In this document: positions 41,467-50,380 of the stretch, piece after piece | Numbering within the stretch: the stretch's first letter is position 1 | Layout of the letters: each line of letters opens with the position of its first letter | Assembly: GCA_913061145.1 (NCBI GenBank) | Contig: CAJXUQ010000016.1 | Span: 19,231 to 83,230 of the forward strand | Reading direction: 5' to 3' | Length of the DNA: 64,000 nt | Source of the DNA: an uncultured Haliea sp. | Lineage (GTDB): Bacteria > Pseudomonadota > Gammaproteobacteria > Pseudomonadales > Halieaceae | Notes under the pieces: generated by a model | Told to the model about the DNA's origin: nothing | The model's database searches: none | The model's input: only the letters and a program-made list of their open reading frames with translations | Program-made: the position numbers and the translations under genes

Positions 41467-43782
41467 TCACAGGTCGGCGCGGATCTCGCGAATCTGTTCC
41501 ATAAAGTAGCCCGGTGCCAGCATGGGTTTCAGTTCCTCCGCCGTGACAGGCCGGCTGAACAGGTAGCCCTGGATGACGTTTGCACCCTGGGTGGTGAGGA
41601 AGTTGAACTGCTCGCTGGTTTCCACGCCCTCCGCAACGAGGTCCAGGTTCATTGACTGGCCCATCGCGATGATGGCGCGTACCAGGCTAGCATCGTTCTC
41701 ACTCTTGTCGAAATCGATAACGAAACTGCGGTCTATCTTCAACTCGTCCAGCGGGAAGCGGCTCAGGTAGCTTAGCGACGAATAGCCGGTGCCAAAGTCG
41801 TCGATTGACAGGCGCAGGCCCATGGCTTTGAGTTCGCGCAGCGCGCGGACCGTGGTTTCGCTGTCCTCTACCAGAATGCTTTCGGTCAGCTCCAGTTCCA
41901 GTGAGGAGGCCGGCAGGCCACTGGTCTGCAGCGCTTCGCGCACCATCGGGCAGAAATTACGGGTGAACTGCAGTGCCGATACGTTGACGGCGATCTTGGG
42001 CAGCGCGTAGCCCTGCTGCCGCAGATCGACCAGCTCGCGACAGGCCTGGCGGATGCCCCAGCTGCCGAGCTCGCCAATCAGGCCGATTTCCTCGGCCACA
42101 GGCACAAAGCGGAAAGGGGGAATCATGCCCTGCTCGGGGTGCTGCCAACGAATCAGCGCTTCCACGCCGATCACTGTCCCGGTGCGCGTGTCCACCTGCG
42201 GCTGGTAATGGAACAGCAGTTCGTTGCGTTCCAGCGCCTTGCGTAGGTCGGTCTCCAGGCGCAGGCGCTCCACACCGGCAGCGTCCATGTCCGGGGTGTA
42301 GAACATATACGTATTCTTGCCCTGGGATTTGGCGTGGAACATCGCGGTGTCAGCGGCCTTCAACAGTCCCTCAAGGTCGCTGGCATGATCCGGCGCCATA
42401 GCGATACCGATGGAGGGGGTAATCACCAGCTCGTGGTCACCGATTGATACCGGCTGCAGCAGCGTATCCAGCAGCCGCTGCGCCACGGTGCGCACCGCCC
42501 GTTCGTCTTCCACCTGATTCAGTACCACGGTGAATTCATCGCCACCCAGTCGCGACACATCAATACGCGACTCCGAATCGACGAAGTGGGCCACGACATC
42601 ACTTTCGCGCACACAGGCGGCGAGACGCCGTGCAACCTCTTTCAGCAGTGCATCACCGGCGCTGTGCCCGAGAGAATCGTTGACACGCTTGAAGTTGTCC
42701 AAGTCAAGAAACAACAGTGCGAGCTTCTCGTTGTTGCGCTTGCTGAGACGCAATAACAGGTCCAGCTGTTCGGTGAAGAGCCGTCGGTTGGGCAGCGAGG
42801 TGAGGCTGTCGAAATAGGCCATCTGCCGCAACCTGTCCTTGGTCTCGGTGACCTGCCGCACAGCCTGGTTCAGTTCCTGGTTGCGCTGGGAGAGCTGGGC
42901 CGTGCGCTCTTCCACCTTCATGCTCAGCAGCTGGTGGTCAACGCCAATCTGGGTCTTGTAATTGTGCAGGCCACCGATGATGGCGTTCAGGACATTGGCG
43001 ATTTCCTTGACCTCGCCTTCTCCGTCTATGGTGAGGGGTTCGCCGACGTTGCCTGCGGTAATATCGTCGGCCATCCGCGCCAGCCTCGCCAGCGGCCCGG
43101 TCAGCTTGCGGGTGTAGCGGGTGACGATGAAGCTGCCGACCAGCAGCAGCCCCAGGGCGATGCCTGCCAGTGTGCCAAGGGTAGGGAGCAACAGAACCAG
43201 CAGCATGCTGCGGCTGACGCCGACATGCACATAGCCGGCGACGAACTGGCTGCCGGTGGGCTGTGCCAGTGACTCGCCGAAGTCGCGGCGGGTCAGGTCC
43301 TCCCGCAGCGGATTTAGTCCGGACAGAATGGGGATGGAGGCATTCAACACCAGCTCACCTCCCGTCAGGCTGGCCATCAGCCCCGCCGCTTCCGGAGGCG
43401 GCAGACCCTCCTGCGGAGACAGGCCGGTTTCGGCATTGGCCGCCCCGCCGCGCAATACGTTCAGCGGCGGCAGTTTGCCCTCAATCTCCTCAATGCGTGA
43501 CTGCTCCACGACTTCAATGCCATCCACGGTGTCGATGCGCACATAGGTGATTGCAGGCGACAAGGTCTGCAGTCGTTCCAGGAAGTCATGCAGTGTGCGC
43601 CGTTCGCGCAGCTGCAGGTCGGCAGCCAGCGCTGTTTCCCGGGTGATTTCAGTGGTCAGCTCGCTGACCAGCCCATCGCGCAACACGAAGTATTCCCTGA
43701 TGCCGCTGCTGATGAGGATGAGCAAGGCCATGACACTGGCGGTGCTGACCACCATCAGGTTGATTCTGCCTGCGACGGTCAA
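41467..43782 (-). CDS. membrane GGDEF-EAL cyclic-di-GMP enzyme with HAMP
   Basis: A 771-residue protein with two membrane spans (about 10-28 and 192-214) bracketing a periplasmic sensor of about 160 residues. A HAMP segment follows (about 215-270, TRYTRKLTGPLARLARMADDITAGN), then a coiled coil, GGDEF domain (about 335-500) with an intact RLGGDEFTVV, and EAL domain (about 515-760) with EALIRWQHPEQG and DDFGTGYSSLSYLSRFPLDELKIDRSFV. Both catalytic motifs are complete, so synthesis and hydrolysis are both possible. Between RESD, the usual inhibitory-site motif, and GGDEF there is an insert of about 13 residues (VDSESRID part). The start overlaps the FMN synthase stop by 4 bases. Confidence 0.94.
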   Translation of the reverse strand: MTVAGRINLMVVSTASVMALLILISSGIREYFVLRDGLVSELTTEITRETALAADLQLRERRTLHDFLERLQTLSPAITYVRIDTVDGIEVVEQSRIEEIEGKLPPLNVLRGGAANAETGLSPQEGLPPPEAAGLMASLTGGELVLNASIPILSGLNPLREDLTRRDFGESLAQPTGSQFVAGYVHVGVSRSMLLVLLLPTLGTLAGIALGLLLVGSFIVTRYTRKLTGPLARLARMADDITAGNVGEPLTIDGEGEVKEIANVLNAIIGGLHNYKTQIGVDHQLLSMKVEERTAQLSQRNQELNQAVRQVTETKDRLRQMAYFDSLTSLPNRRLFTEQLDLLLRLSKRNNEKLALLFLDLDNFKRVNDSLGHSAGDALLKEVARRLAACVRESDVVAHFVDSESRIDVSRLGGDEFTVVLNQVEDERAVRTVAQRLLDTLLQPVSIGDHELVITPSIGIAMAPDHASDLEGLLKAADTAMFHAKSQGKNTYMFYTPDMDAAGVERLRLETDLRKALERNELLFHYQPQVDTRTGTVIGVEALIRWQHPEQGMIPPFRFVPVAEEIGLIGELGSWGIRQACRELVDLRQQGYALPKIAVNVSALQFTRNFCPMVREALQTSGLPASSLELELTESILVEDSETTVRALRELKAMGLRLSIDDFGTGYSSLSYLSRFPLDELKIDRSFVIDFDKSENDASLVRAIIAMGQSMNLDLVAEGVETSEQFNFLTTQGANVIQGYLFSRPVTAEELKPMLAPGYFMEQIREIRADL

Positions 43783-45305
43783 TGGATCGCCCTCGTGTGG
43801 CTGCCGTTGCTGGCCTGTGGCGAGATGTAGACCTCGGACAGGGGTACCGGCAGCCCCTGGGGGTTGATGACCCGGGCATGGCGTCGGTCCAGCAGGCGCG
43901 GCTCCGGCACGCCGCAGGAGTGGGCGATGATTTCCACCTCGTGCATCAGGTTGGTGGCGTAACTCGCCACTCGCACTGCCTTGTCTGTAGGGTCGAGTCC
44001 GCGCTGCAGTTCGGGGTCGTGGGTGGTGACGCCGGTAGGACAGGTGTTCTTATTGCACTGCAGTGCCTGTATGCAGCCCAGCGCGAACATGAAACCGCGC
44101 GCAGAATTGACGCAGTCGGCGCCCATGCACAGGGCTGCGGCGACGCCGGAAGGGTTGATCATCTTGCCGGAACAGATTACCCGGATACGTTCGCGCAGTC
44201 CGTATTCCAGGAGCTTGTCGACCACCAGCGGCAGGCTGCTGCGCAATGGCAGCCCCATCAGGTCGATCAGGCTCTGCGGTGCCGCGCCGGTGCCGCCATC
44301 GGCACTGTCGATGGTCACAAAATCCGGCGCGTGGTCCAGGCCCAGTTCATTGATGCGCTGGCAGAACTCGTCCAGCCAGCCGCTTTCTCCCAGTGCGAAC
44401 TTGATGCCGGTAGGTTTGCCGGTGACTTCGCGCACGTGGCGGATCATGCCCAGCAGGTCGTCGATGGTGCGTACCTCGGGGTGCCGATTGGGGCTGATGG
44501 AATCCTGCGCTTCGGGAATGCCCCTCGTCGTGGCAATGAGCTGAGTGACCTTTGCTCCGGGGAGGATGCCACCCTTGCCCGGTTTGGCACCCTGGGAAAG
44601 CTTGATTTCAAACATGCGCACCTGTTCGTGGCTGGCGATCTCCCGGAGCCGGTCGTCACTGAGCCTGCCTTCCGCGTCGCGCACGCCGTATTTGGCGGTA
44701 CCGATCTGGAAGACAATGTCGCAGCCACCCTCATAGTGGAAGGGTGAGATGCCGCCTTCCCCGGTGTTCAACCAGATACCGGCCCTGGCCGCGCCCCGGG
44801 ACAGGGCGCGCACCGCAGGCTCTGATATGGCGCCGAAACTCATCGCCGATATGTTGAAAAAGGACAGGGTGCTGTAGGGGGTGCGCGCATAGCCCTGACC
44901 AAAGCTGATGGCCGTTCGCGCGGGTATTTCTTCATCCAGCGGCGGAATCAGTGCATTGAGGAAAATAACGTCCCCGGGTTGATTCAGCGGCAGGGTGGAA
45001 CCAAATGCGACGGTGGAGTCGAGGTTCTTGGCCGCGCGATACACCCAGGAGCGCTGTGCGCGATTGAACGGCAGCTCTTCCCGATCCTGGGAGAAAAAGT
45101 ACTGGCGAAAAAAGCCGCCGATGAATTCGAAGAAGTAGCGGAACCGGCCGAGCACCGGGTAATTGCGACGAATACTGTGCGTGGTCTGGCGCACGTCCAC
45201 GATGTACATCCAGCACACCGCCACGATCAGACACAGCACCGCCAGCGCGAAAAGAAAAGTGAAGGCGTCGAGAAAACCAGCGGTGAAGTGTTTCAGGGTT
45301 TCCAT
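43779..45305 (-). CDS. FMN-binding glutamate synthase-family membrane protein
   Basis: A 508-residue protein. Two hydrophobic segments near the N-terminus (FTFLFALAVLCLIVAVCWMYIV) tether it to the membrane. The remainder is the FMN-binding central barrel of glutamate synthase large subunits: FFNISAMSFGAISEPAVRALSRGA, GGISPFHYEGG, FEIKLSQGAKPGKGGILPG, GKPTGIKFALG, VTIDSADGGTGAAPQ. The cluster Cys pattern CNKNTCPTGV is near the end. No glutamine amidotransferase domain is present. Such single-barrel forms may work with separate subunits or on other substrates. The GGDEF-EAL gene overlaps its stop. Confidence 0.9.
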   Translation of the reverse strand: METLKHFTAGFLDAFTFLFALAVLCLIVAVCWMYIVDVRQTTHSIRRNYPVLGRFRYFFEFIGGFFRQYFFSQDREELPFNRAQRSWVYRAAKNLDSTVAFGSTLPLNQPGDVIFLNALIPPLDEEIPARTAISFGQGYARTPYSTLSFFNISAMSFGAISEPAVRALSRGAARAGIWLNTGEGGISPFHYEGGCDIVFQIGTAKYGVRDAEGRLSDDRLREIASHEQVRMFEIKLSQGAKPGKGGILPGAKVTQLIATTRGIPEAQDSISPNRHPEVRTIDDLLGMIRHVREVTGKPTGIKFALGESGWLDEFCQRINELGLDHAPDFVTIDSADGGTGAAPQSLIDLMGLPLRSSLPLVVDKLLEYGLRERIRVICSGKMINPSGVAAALCMGADCVNSARGFMFALGCIQALQCNKNTCPTGVTTHDPELQRGLDPTDKAVRVASYATNLMHEVEIIAHSCGVPEPRLLDRRHARVINPQGLPVPLSEVYISPQASNGSHTRAIH

Positions 45306-45340
45306 GCATTGCCCTTTTGCTGTGCAGGGGTAAAGGTACG

Positions 45341-46303
45341 TTATTTGCCCGGTGCGGAGCAATGGCCTTTATGGCTCCAGGCGATCTGGCGAGCACGCAG
45401 CGCAGCGGCCGCGCGCTGGGCTTCATGCAGGGGCGGGCGAGCAGCTGGCATGGCCCCTGTGCGCACCACGGTGTTCAGGTCCGTCAGGTAGCCTTGCGCA
45501 ACGAGCTTCTCCAGCCCCGTCTGCAATCGGTTCGCCCTGCGCGGTTGCAGGCTGAGCACGCCCACCGCGGCGCCACTGCTGAGCGCTTCATAGAGCATTG
45601 CCGCGCTGTCCGCCGTTACCCAGGCTATGCCGCGTTCGTGGTAGTGGGCCTCAAGGCCGCCATGCGTGGTCTCTGTGGCGGCGAGCACGCGACAGTGCTC
45701 GTCCTCCACAGCACCCAGGGCGCGGACGAAGTCCTCCGGCGTGCGGCGCGATGTGGCCAGCAGCCATTCCACCCCGGGCAGTGCGTCGCGCAGGCGCCGT
45801 ATCTGTTGCAGGACATCCCGGCTATCCCAGTGAAAGTGACGCGATGGGCCGCCGACCAGTATCAGTCCGCGGTGCGGATCGCCCTGCCCGGCCGGCTGCA
45901 GGGGGTTGACCGGGCCTCGTGTAACGATCGTGCGAGCCGAGGCCTGCAGGCCATCGTGTTCCGGCACGATGCTGGCATCAAACAGCGGGCGCAGGGGGCC
46001 CGGGTTCATCAGGGCGACCAGCTTGCCGCCATGGCGCCAGCGCGCGCGCAGGCCTGCCCAGTGGGTGCGCCTGCCACACACCAGTATCAGCTCTGGCGCG
46101 GGCAGGCCGCGCGCGGAAGCCGTGTAGGGCAACCAGTAAACCTCGGCGCTCTGCTGTATCTGTAGCGCCTGCGCCAGCCCTTTCAACTGCTGCCGATGAC
46201 CAGCAAGGTTGTCGTGTATACACCAGACAACGCGCGGCCAGCCACGTGCGCTCTCGCGCTGTGTCACTGTCTGTCGCGGTCTTTGTCCGTCGGTCCTGAA
46301 CAT
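45341..46303 (-). CDS. mitochondrial fission ELM1-family (GT-like) protein
   Basis: A 320-residue protein matching the ELM1/nucleoside-diphosphate-sugar epimerase-like family: RVVWCIHDNLAGHRQQLKGLAQAL at the N-terminus, LILVCGRRTHW, VALMNPG, HDGL, ILVGGPSRHFHWD, WLLATSRRTP, WVTADSAAMLYEALSSGAAVGVLSL. Bacterial members are thought to be glycosyltransferase-like (GT-B fold), with no confirmed reaction. The start at 46303 is taken because the family begins there; the open frame upstream is non-coding in character. It precedes the FMN synthase gene by 36 bases on the same strand. Confidence 0.86.
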   Translation of the reverse strand: MFRTDGQRPRQTVTQRESARGWPRVVWCIHDNLAGHRQQLKGLAQALQIQQSAEVYWLPYTASARGLPAPELILVCGRRTHWAGLRARWRHGGKLVALMNPGPLRPLFDASIVPEHDGLQASARTIVTRGPVNPLQPAGQGDPHRGLILVGGPSRHFHWDSRDVLQQIRRLRDALPGVEWLLATSRRTPEDFVRALGAVEDEHCRVLAATETTHGGLEAHYHERGIAWVTADSAAMLYEALSSGAAVGVLSLQPRRANRLQTGLEKLVAQGYLTDLNTVVRTGAMPAARPPLHEAQRAAAALRARQIAWSHKGHCSAPGK

Positions 46304-46427
46304 GAATCGATGAGGCCTGGGTTGGTGGTCGCTACACGCTTGTAGCCCCAGATTAGCGCCGCTATCGCTGCTTGTGGACGGCAAATGGCAAAAAAGTGCA
46401 AAAAACATGCTCCACAGCGGGTTTTCC

Positions 46428-46706
46428 TCAACGCAGACGATTGCCCCAGTGGCGGCAGCGCAGTGCGTTGAAGCGATTCTTGAGGTCGCTGCGCTGCCGT
46501 TTCCACCGGTCCATCTGGCCCGCCGATGCCCCGTGTTTGCGCCGGTCGTCGAGACGCTCGATTTTCTGCTGCAGTGTGCGGCAGGTTTGCAGGCTGGCAC
46601 CCGGTTCCTGGGCGCCGGCAATGGCATGCGGCAACAGCAAGGCCAGGGCGCACAGCAGCGTACGTGGGCCTGTGGCCAGCCCGGGTAGATGATGGGATAT
46701 TGGCAC
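46428..46706 (-). CDS. small exported Arg/Cys-containing protein (92 aa)
   Basis: From a GTG at 46706 behind GGGAGGG (7-base spacing). A signal peptide (TLLCALALLLPHAIAGAQE) leads to a basic helical mature part (QTCRTLQQKIERLDDRRKHG, WKRQRSDLKNRFNALRCRHWG) with two Cys that may pair. The family of small periplasmic proteins with the pattern C..L..KIE.L...RR.G is recognised only by look, and the function is unknown. It is not overlapped by a stronger frame. Confidence 0.62.
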   Translation of the reverse strand: MPISHHLPGLATGPRTLLCALALLLPHAIAGAQEPGASLQTCRTLQQKIERLDDRRKHGASAGQMDRWKRQRSDLKNRFNALRCRHWGNRLR

Positions 46707-46895
46707 GGTTGAACCCTCCCTGGTGGTCGTGTTGCCTGCAGTGTAGATGCCAGTGCCTGCTGGCGACGGATATCGGTCGTGTTTGATTGAAATCCGTCGC
46801 ATTGCAGGTGGCGGCGCGGTGATAAGGGTCTGGCGAACTGCTATAGTCACGGCGGTGAATTGCGTGGGTCATGCAGTTGTGTGGCAGGAGCGACG

Positions 46896-47657
46896 ATGGT
46901 GCTGAAAACGGTTTCAAGGAGCCTGGCGAATCGAGTCCGCCCGGTGCAGGCGCTGTTGTCCGTGCGCCGGCTTATCGCCAATCCGGATGCAACAGAGGAG
47001 GTGTTTCGGGTTATAGAGGCACTCAAGGGAGACAGCATTGCCCAGGCGGTGGCGCGCCTGCGGCAGACCCCCGAAGGCCGTGACCTGCTCCTATCCCGGC
47101 CGCAGATTCTGCCCCTGCTCTGTGATCGTGCAAGGCTGCGCGGCCTGCCTGAGGGCACGGTGGGGCGCAGCTATGTCGACCTCATGGAGCGCCAGGGCAT
47201 CACCGCAGAGGGTCTGGTCGCAGCCAGCGCTTCCACACAGCGGCATGCCGGGCTCACCGAGGATGAACAGTGGCTCGCCGACCGCCTGCGCGATATCCAC
47301 GACCTCCAGCACGTACTTACGGGATACGGCCCCGATCCGCTGGGTGAGTTGTGCCTGTTATCCTTCATGACGACACAAACCTACAATCGGGGCATCGCCT
47401 TCATTGTCTTCATGGCGCGCCACAGCGCACGCAAGCGCTTTCCTGGTGTGGATCTGGATGCCTGTGTCGAGGAGGGCGCCGCGCTGGGCCGGTCATCGCA
47501 GTGGCTGCCAGCGCTGCGGCTCGAGGACGTTCTGGCGGATCCGCTGCCGGAGGTCAGGGCCCGGTTGGGTATGCCGGTGCCACTGCGGTACCTGGAGACC
47601 CTCGCAGGCTTCAGGGAAGCAGGCCGCCGGCAGCCCGTCGCAACCGTGCGGGCCTAG
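46896..47657 (+). CDS. Coq4-family ubiquinone biosynthesis-type protein
   Basis: A 253-residue protein of the Coq4 family. The zinc-ligand motif is seen as HDLQHVLTGYGPDPLGE (about residues 139-155, HDxxH-x-x-x-G). Coq4 scaffolds the ubiquinone synthesis complex in eukaryotes and was reported to act in oxidative decarboxylation of the ring; bacterial members are less studied. The ATG at 46896 has CAGGAG upstream. The stop overlaps the convergent EthD gene by four bases. No ubi genes are adjacent. Confidence 0.88.
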   Translation: MVLKTVSRSLANRVRPVQALLSVRRLIANPDATEEVFRVIEALKGDSIAQAVARLRQTPEGRDLLLSRPQILPLLCDRARLRGLPEGTVGRSYVDLMERQGITAEGLVAASASTQRHAGLTEDEQWLADRLRDIHDLQHVLTGYGPDPLGELCLLSFMTTQTYNRGIAFIVFMARHSARKRFPGVDLDACVEEGAALGRSSQWLPALRLEDVLADPLPEVRARLGMPVPLRYLETLAGFREAGRRQPVATVRA

Positions 47658-48016
47658 CGCGCGATGGCCGAGATGTGTTCGTCGACCACGAACATGCGCG
47701 TGCATGATCGGTCCAGGAAGTGCTCTTCGTCCTCGGCGATTCTGCGGGCGATTTCGGGGTTGGCGCAGCGTTCCATGGCGGCGTCGTACGCGGCGCGGTC
47801 AGCAAACCACAATTCAGTGATCACATCGTAGTCGCGCGCTGCAGCTCCGGCGTTCAGGAAGGCTCCTTCATCGCGAATGAAGTTGCGGCGGTAGCCGCAC
47901 ACTTCCGGCAGCAGCGCGCAGATCAGCGGTGCATGCTGCGTTTCATAGTAGTCGATGAACTGTTCCCGGGTCAGCCCGGGCTTGCACTTCAAAAGTGCCA
48001 TGGACTTGTACATCAA
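47654..48016 (-). CDS. EthD-domain protein
   Basis: A 120-residue dimeric alpha/beta-barrel-type protein. The EthD phrase is clear: MALLKCKPGLTREQFIDYYETQHAPLI at the N-terminus, then YRRNFI, DVITELWFADRAAYDAAM, and a C-terminal strand with CTRMFVVDEH. EthD-like proteins assist or carry out steps in catabolism of ethers, quinones and polyketides. It is divergent from the MFS transporter with 148 bases between, in keeping with a catabolic cluster. Confidence 0.9.
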   Translation of the reverse strand: MMYKSMALLKCKPGLTREQFIDYYETQHAPLICALLPEVCGYRRNFIRDEGAFLNAGAAARDYDVITELWFADRAAYDAAMERCANPEIARRIAEDEEHFLDRSCTRMFVVDEHISAIAR

Positions 48017-48164
48017 TCCTGCTCTCCCCTCGCGGTAATCGCATCGAGCGGGCCGGGTTTACCTTGACCCTCGCTCGATCCACTCATTAAAATTTACCGT
48101 AGTATAAAAATCAAATCCTGCATAGGCATGGAACCATGAGAACCCTGTTTGAGGCGCTTCGCGC

Positions 48165-49418
48165 ATGATACGCACGCATCACTGGCCCTGGCTGCAGCTG
48201 GTGGTTGCCTTTCTGATCCAGGCCACCGGTGCCGGCGCGCTCAGCTATTCCTACAGTGTGATCGCGGTGCCGCTGGCCGAGACCTTCGACGCCAGCCGTA
48301 TGGCGCTGATGCTGGGTCTCACCTGCATGACGCTGGGGGCCGGCGTTGTGTCGCCCATGGCCGGTATTGCCATCGATCGGCTGTCGCTGCGGCTCATCAT
48401 GGTCTTCGCCATTCTGATGACCTCGCTGGGTTTCGTCGCGCTGTCTGTCACCACCGCCATGTGGCAGGTGCCGGCAATCTACGGTTTGGTATTCTGTTTC
48501 GGCTATGTGCTGCTGGGGCCGCTGTCCGCGTCCACCCTGCTGGCACGCTGGTTTACCCGCAAACGGGGCCTCGCCCTGGGTATTGCCGGGGCGGGGACGT
48601 CTTTCGGGGGGTTCCTGTTTCCGCCACTGATCAGCTGGCTGACTGATCTGCTGGGCTGGCGTGTTGCGCTGCAGGTTTTTGCTGCTGTGATTGCACTGAT
48701 TGCCATCCCCGTGGCCCTTATGGCGGCCGATCGTCCGGCGCTAAAAGGCTATACGCCGCCGCTGCCGGAGGGCGATGCTGACCACGAGGCACACACCGGT
48801 GCGCGCTTCAACTCCACGGACACGATTATTCGGCACCGTGCGTTCTGGGTGATCGCGATATCGGTGGGCTTCATGTTTGCCGCCTTCACGGCTACGGTGG
48901 GCAGCCTGACGCCGTTTGTCCTGGATACTGGCGCCACGCGCGAGCAGGGGGCCATGCTGATCGCCAATCTGGCGTTGGCGGCGGTGCCCGGGACACTGTT
49001 GTTTGGGTGGTGTGCCGACCGTTTTGATGTGCGGCTCGCGCTCGCCGCCATCATGCTGTTAATGATGCTGGGGCTCGCGCTGTTCTGGGGCACACCGGAT
49101 ATGCCAAGGCTGTTCGCGGGCAGCCTGATTCTGGGGCTGGGTGGCGGTGGCATGTTGCCGGTGTGGAGCTCATTGCTCGCCCAGATCTACGGTGTGCTGA
49201 ACTATGGCAGGGTTATGGGTCTGATGTCGCCGGTGCTGCTCCCCTTCAATCTGCTGACACCGCCGCTCGCGGGCTGGATCCGTGATGTCACCGGGTCCTA
49301 CGACATGGCTTTTGTGGCGTTTGTCCTGTTGCTGTTGCTGGCAGTGGTGATGATCCCGTTGATTGAGCGCAGCGGCCCGGGTTCGCGTCCCGTCGACGGG
49401 GAGGCCGTCAAGGGCTGA
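48165..49418 (+). CDS. MFS transporter (OFA/MCT-like)
   Basis: A 417-residue, 12-span major facilitator. The spans begin with WLQLVVAFLIQATGAGALSYSYSVIAVPL. The A-motif-like loop is GIAIDRLSLRLIM, and the second half has GWCADRFDVRLALA. A loop of about 30 charged residues sits between spans 6 and 7 (LPEGDADHEAHTG). Resemblance to the oxalate/formate or monocarboxylate group suggests an organic acid substrate. It overlaps the zinc dehydrogenase stop by 11 bases in a convergent arrangement. Confidence 0.9.
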   Translation: MIRTHHWPWLQLVVAFLIQATGAGALSYSYSVIAVPLAETFDASRMALMLGLTCMTLGAGVVSPMAGIAIDRLSLRLIMVFAILMTSLGFVALSVTTAMWQVPAIYGLVFCFGYVLLGPLSASTLLARWFTRKRGLALGIAGAGTSFGGFLFPPLISWLTDLLGWRVALQVFAAVIALIAIPVALMAADRPALKGYTPPLPEGDADHEAHTGARFNSTDTIIRHRAFWVIAISVGFMFAAFTATVGSLTPFVLDTGATREQGAMLIANLALAAVPGTLLFGWCADRFDVRLALAAIMLLMMLGLALFWGTPDMPRLFAGSLILGLGGGGMLPVWSSLLAQIYGVLNYGRVMGLMSPVLLPFNLLTPPLAGWIRDVTGSYDMAFVAFVLLLLLAVVMIPLIERSGPGSRPVDGEAVKG

Positions 49419-50349
49419 AGGCCACCTTGATCGCACCCTGCTTGCGGTCGGCGGCAATCGCAAATGCCTCGGCGGCGGCCTCCAGAGGCAGCCTGTGGGT
49501 AATCAGGGTAGGGGCGATCAACGGATTTTCCGCGAGGATGGCGGCAGCGATATCCACGTCACGTACAAGCCCCTGTCGCGCCTGCGCCATGGAGGTCACT
49601 GTGCGCAGCTCCTTCATCATCATCTGCATTGCCGGCAGGGTTAACCCACCCCAGTAGGAGGCCAGCATGAGTATGGTGGCGCCGGGGCGGCAGAGATCGG
49701 CGGCCTGCGCCATCGCGGAGTCCGTTCCCGCGCAGTCAATCACCAGGTCGTAGTCGTCTGTGGCGCCCTCCAGCGTCGCGCCGAGAATTTCGCCGGCGCG
49801 CTGTTGCGCGGGATGGCGTGCGAACAGGTGCACCCGGGGACTGACCTGGCGCGCGACCACCACGGCGCACTGGCCGATGGTGCCCCCGCCGATCACCGCG
49901 ACTTTGTGCCTGTGACTGATGCCCGCCATGGCGATACCCCTCACGGCCACCGACAGCGGTTCGACCAGACAGGCATCTTCCACGGCGATGCCACCCGGCA
50001 GGGGCACCAGGCAGTGTTTGGGTACGATGATCTCTTCGCTCATACCGCCGTCACGGCCCACCCCGAGCACCGCATCATTGCCGCGCACACAGAGGTTGTA
50101 GTCACCCCGCACACAGCGCTCGCAGTGACCGCAGTAGACGGTCGGTTCGATGGCCACCCAGCGCCCGTCGGGCGTGATACCTGATATCTCATGGCCGAGG
50201 GTGAACGGCACGGGAAACCCGCCCTGCCAGAAGTGCAGGTCGCTGCCGCAGATCCCGGCCGCGGCCACCTTCACCCGCACGCCTGCACCGCTGGGTGCCG
50301 GCACGTCGTGTACGTGTATTTCATGGTTGTGGCAGCGTACTGCTTTCAT
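49408..50349 (-). CDS. zinc-dependent medium-chain alcohol dehydrogenase
   Basis: A 313-residue MDR-family enzyme. Catalytic zinc residues are in GICGSDLHFWQGGFPVPFTLGHEISG (Cys, His-Glu). Structural zinc Cys are in CGHCERCVRGDYNLC. The NAD(P) Rossmann motif is VAVIGGGTIGQCAVVVA (about residues 151-167). It resembles the sorbitol/L-idonate 5-dehydrogenase group, slightly shorter than usual. It is in one direction with, and 31 bases from, the FadH-like gene, so both may serve one pathway. Confidence 0.9.
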   Translation of the reverse strand: MKAVRCHNHEIHVHDVPAPSGAGVRVKVAAAGICGSDLHFWQGGFPVPFTLGHEISGITPDGRWVAIEPTVYCGHCERCVRGDYNLCVRGNDAVLGVGRDGGMSEEIIVPKHCLVPLPGGIAVEDACLVEPLSVAVRGIAMAGISHRHKVAVIGGGTIGQCAVVVARQVSPRVHLFARHPAQQRAGEILGATLEGATDDYDLVIDCAGTDSAMAQAADLCRPGATILMLASYWGGLTLPAMQMMMKELRTVTSMAQARQGLVRDVDIAAAILAENPLIAPTLITHRLPLEAAAEAFAIAADRKQGAIKVAFSP

Positions 50350-50380
50350 TCAACACCTGTCTGGCAATCGGTGGACACCG

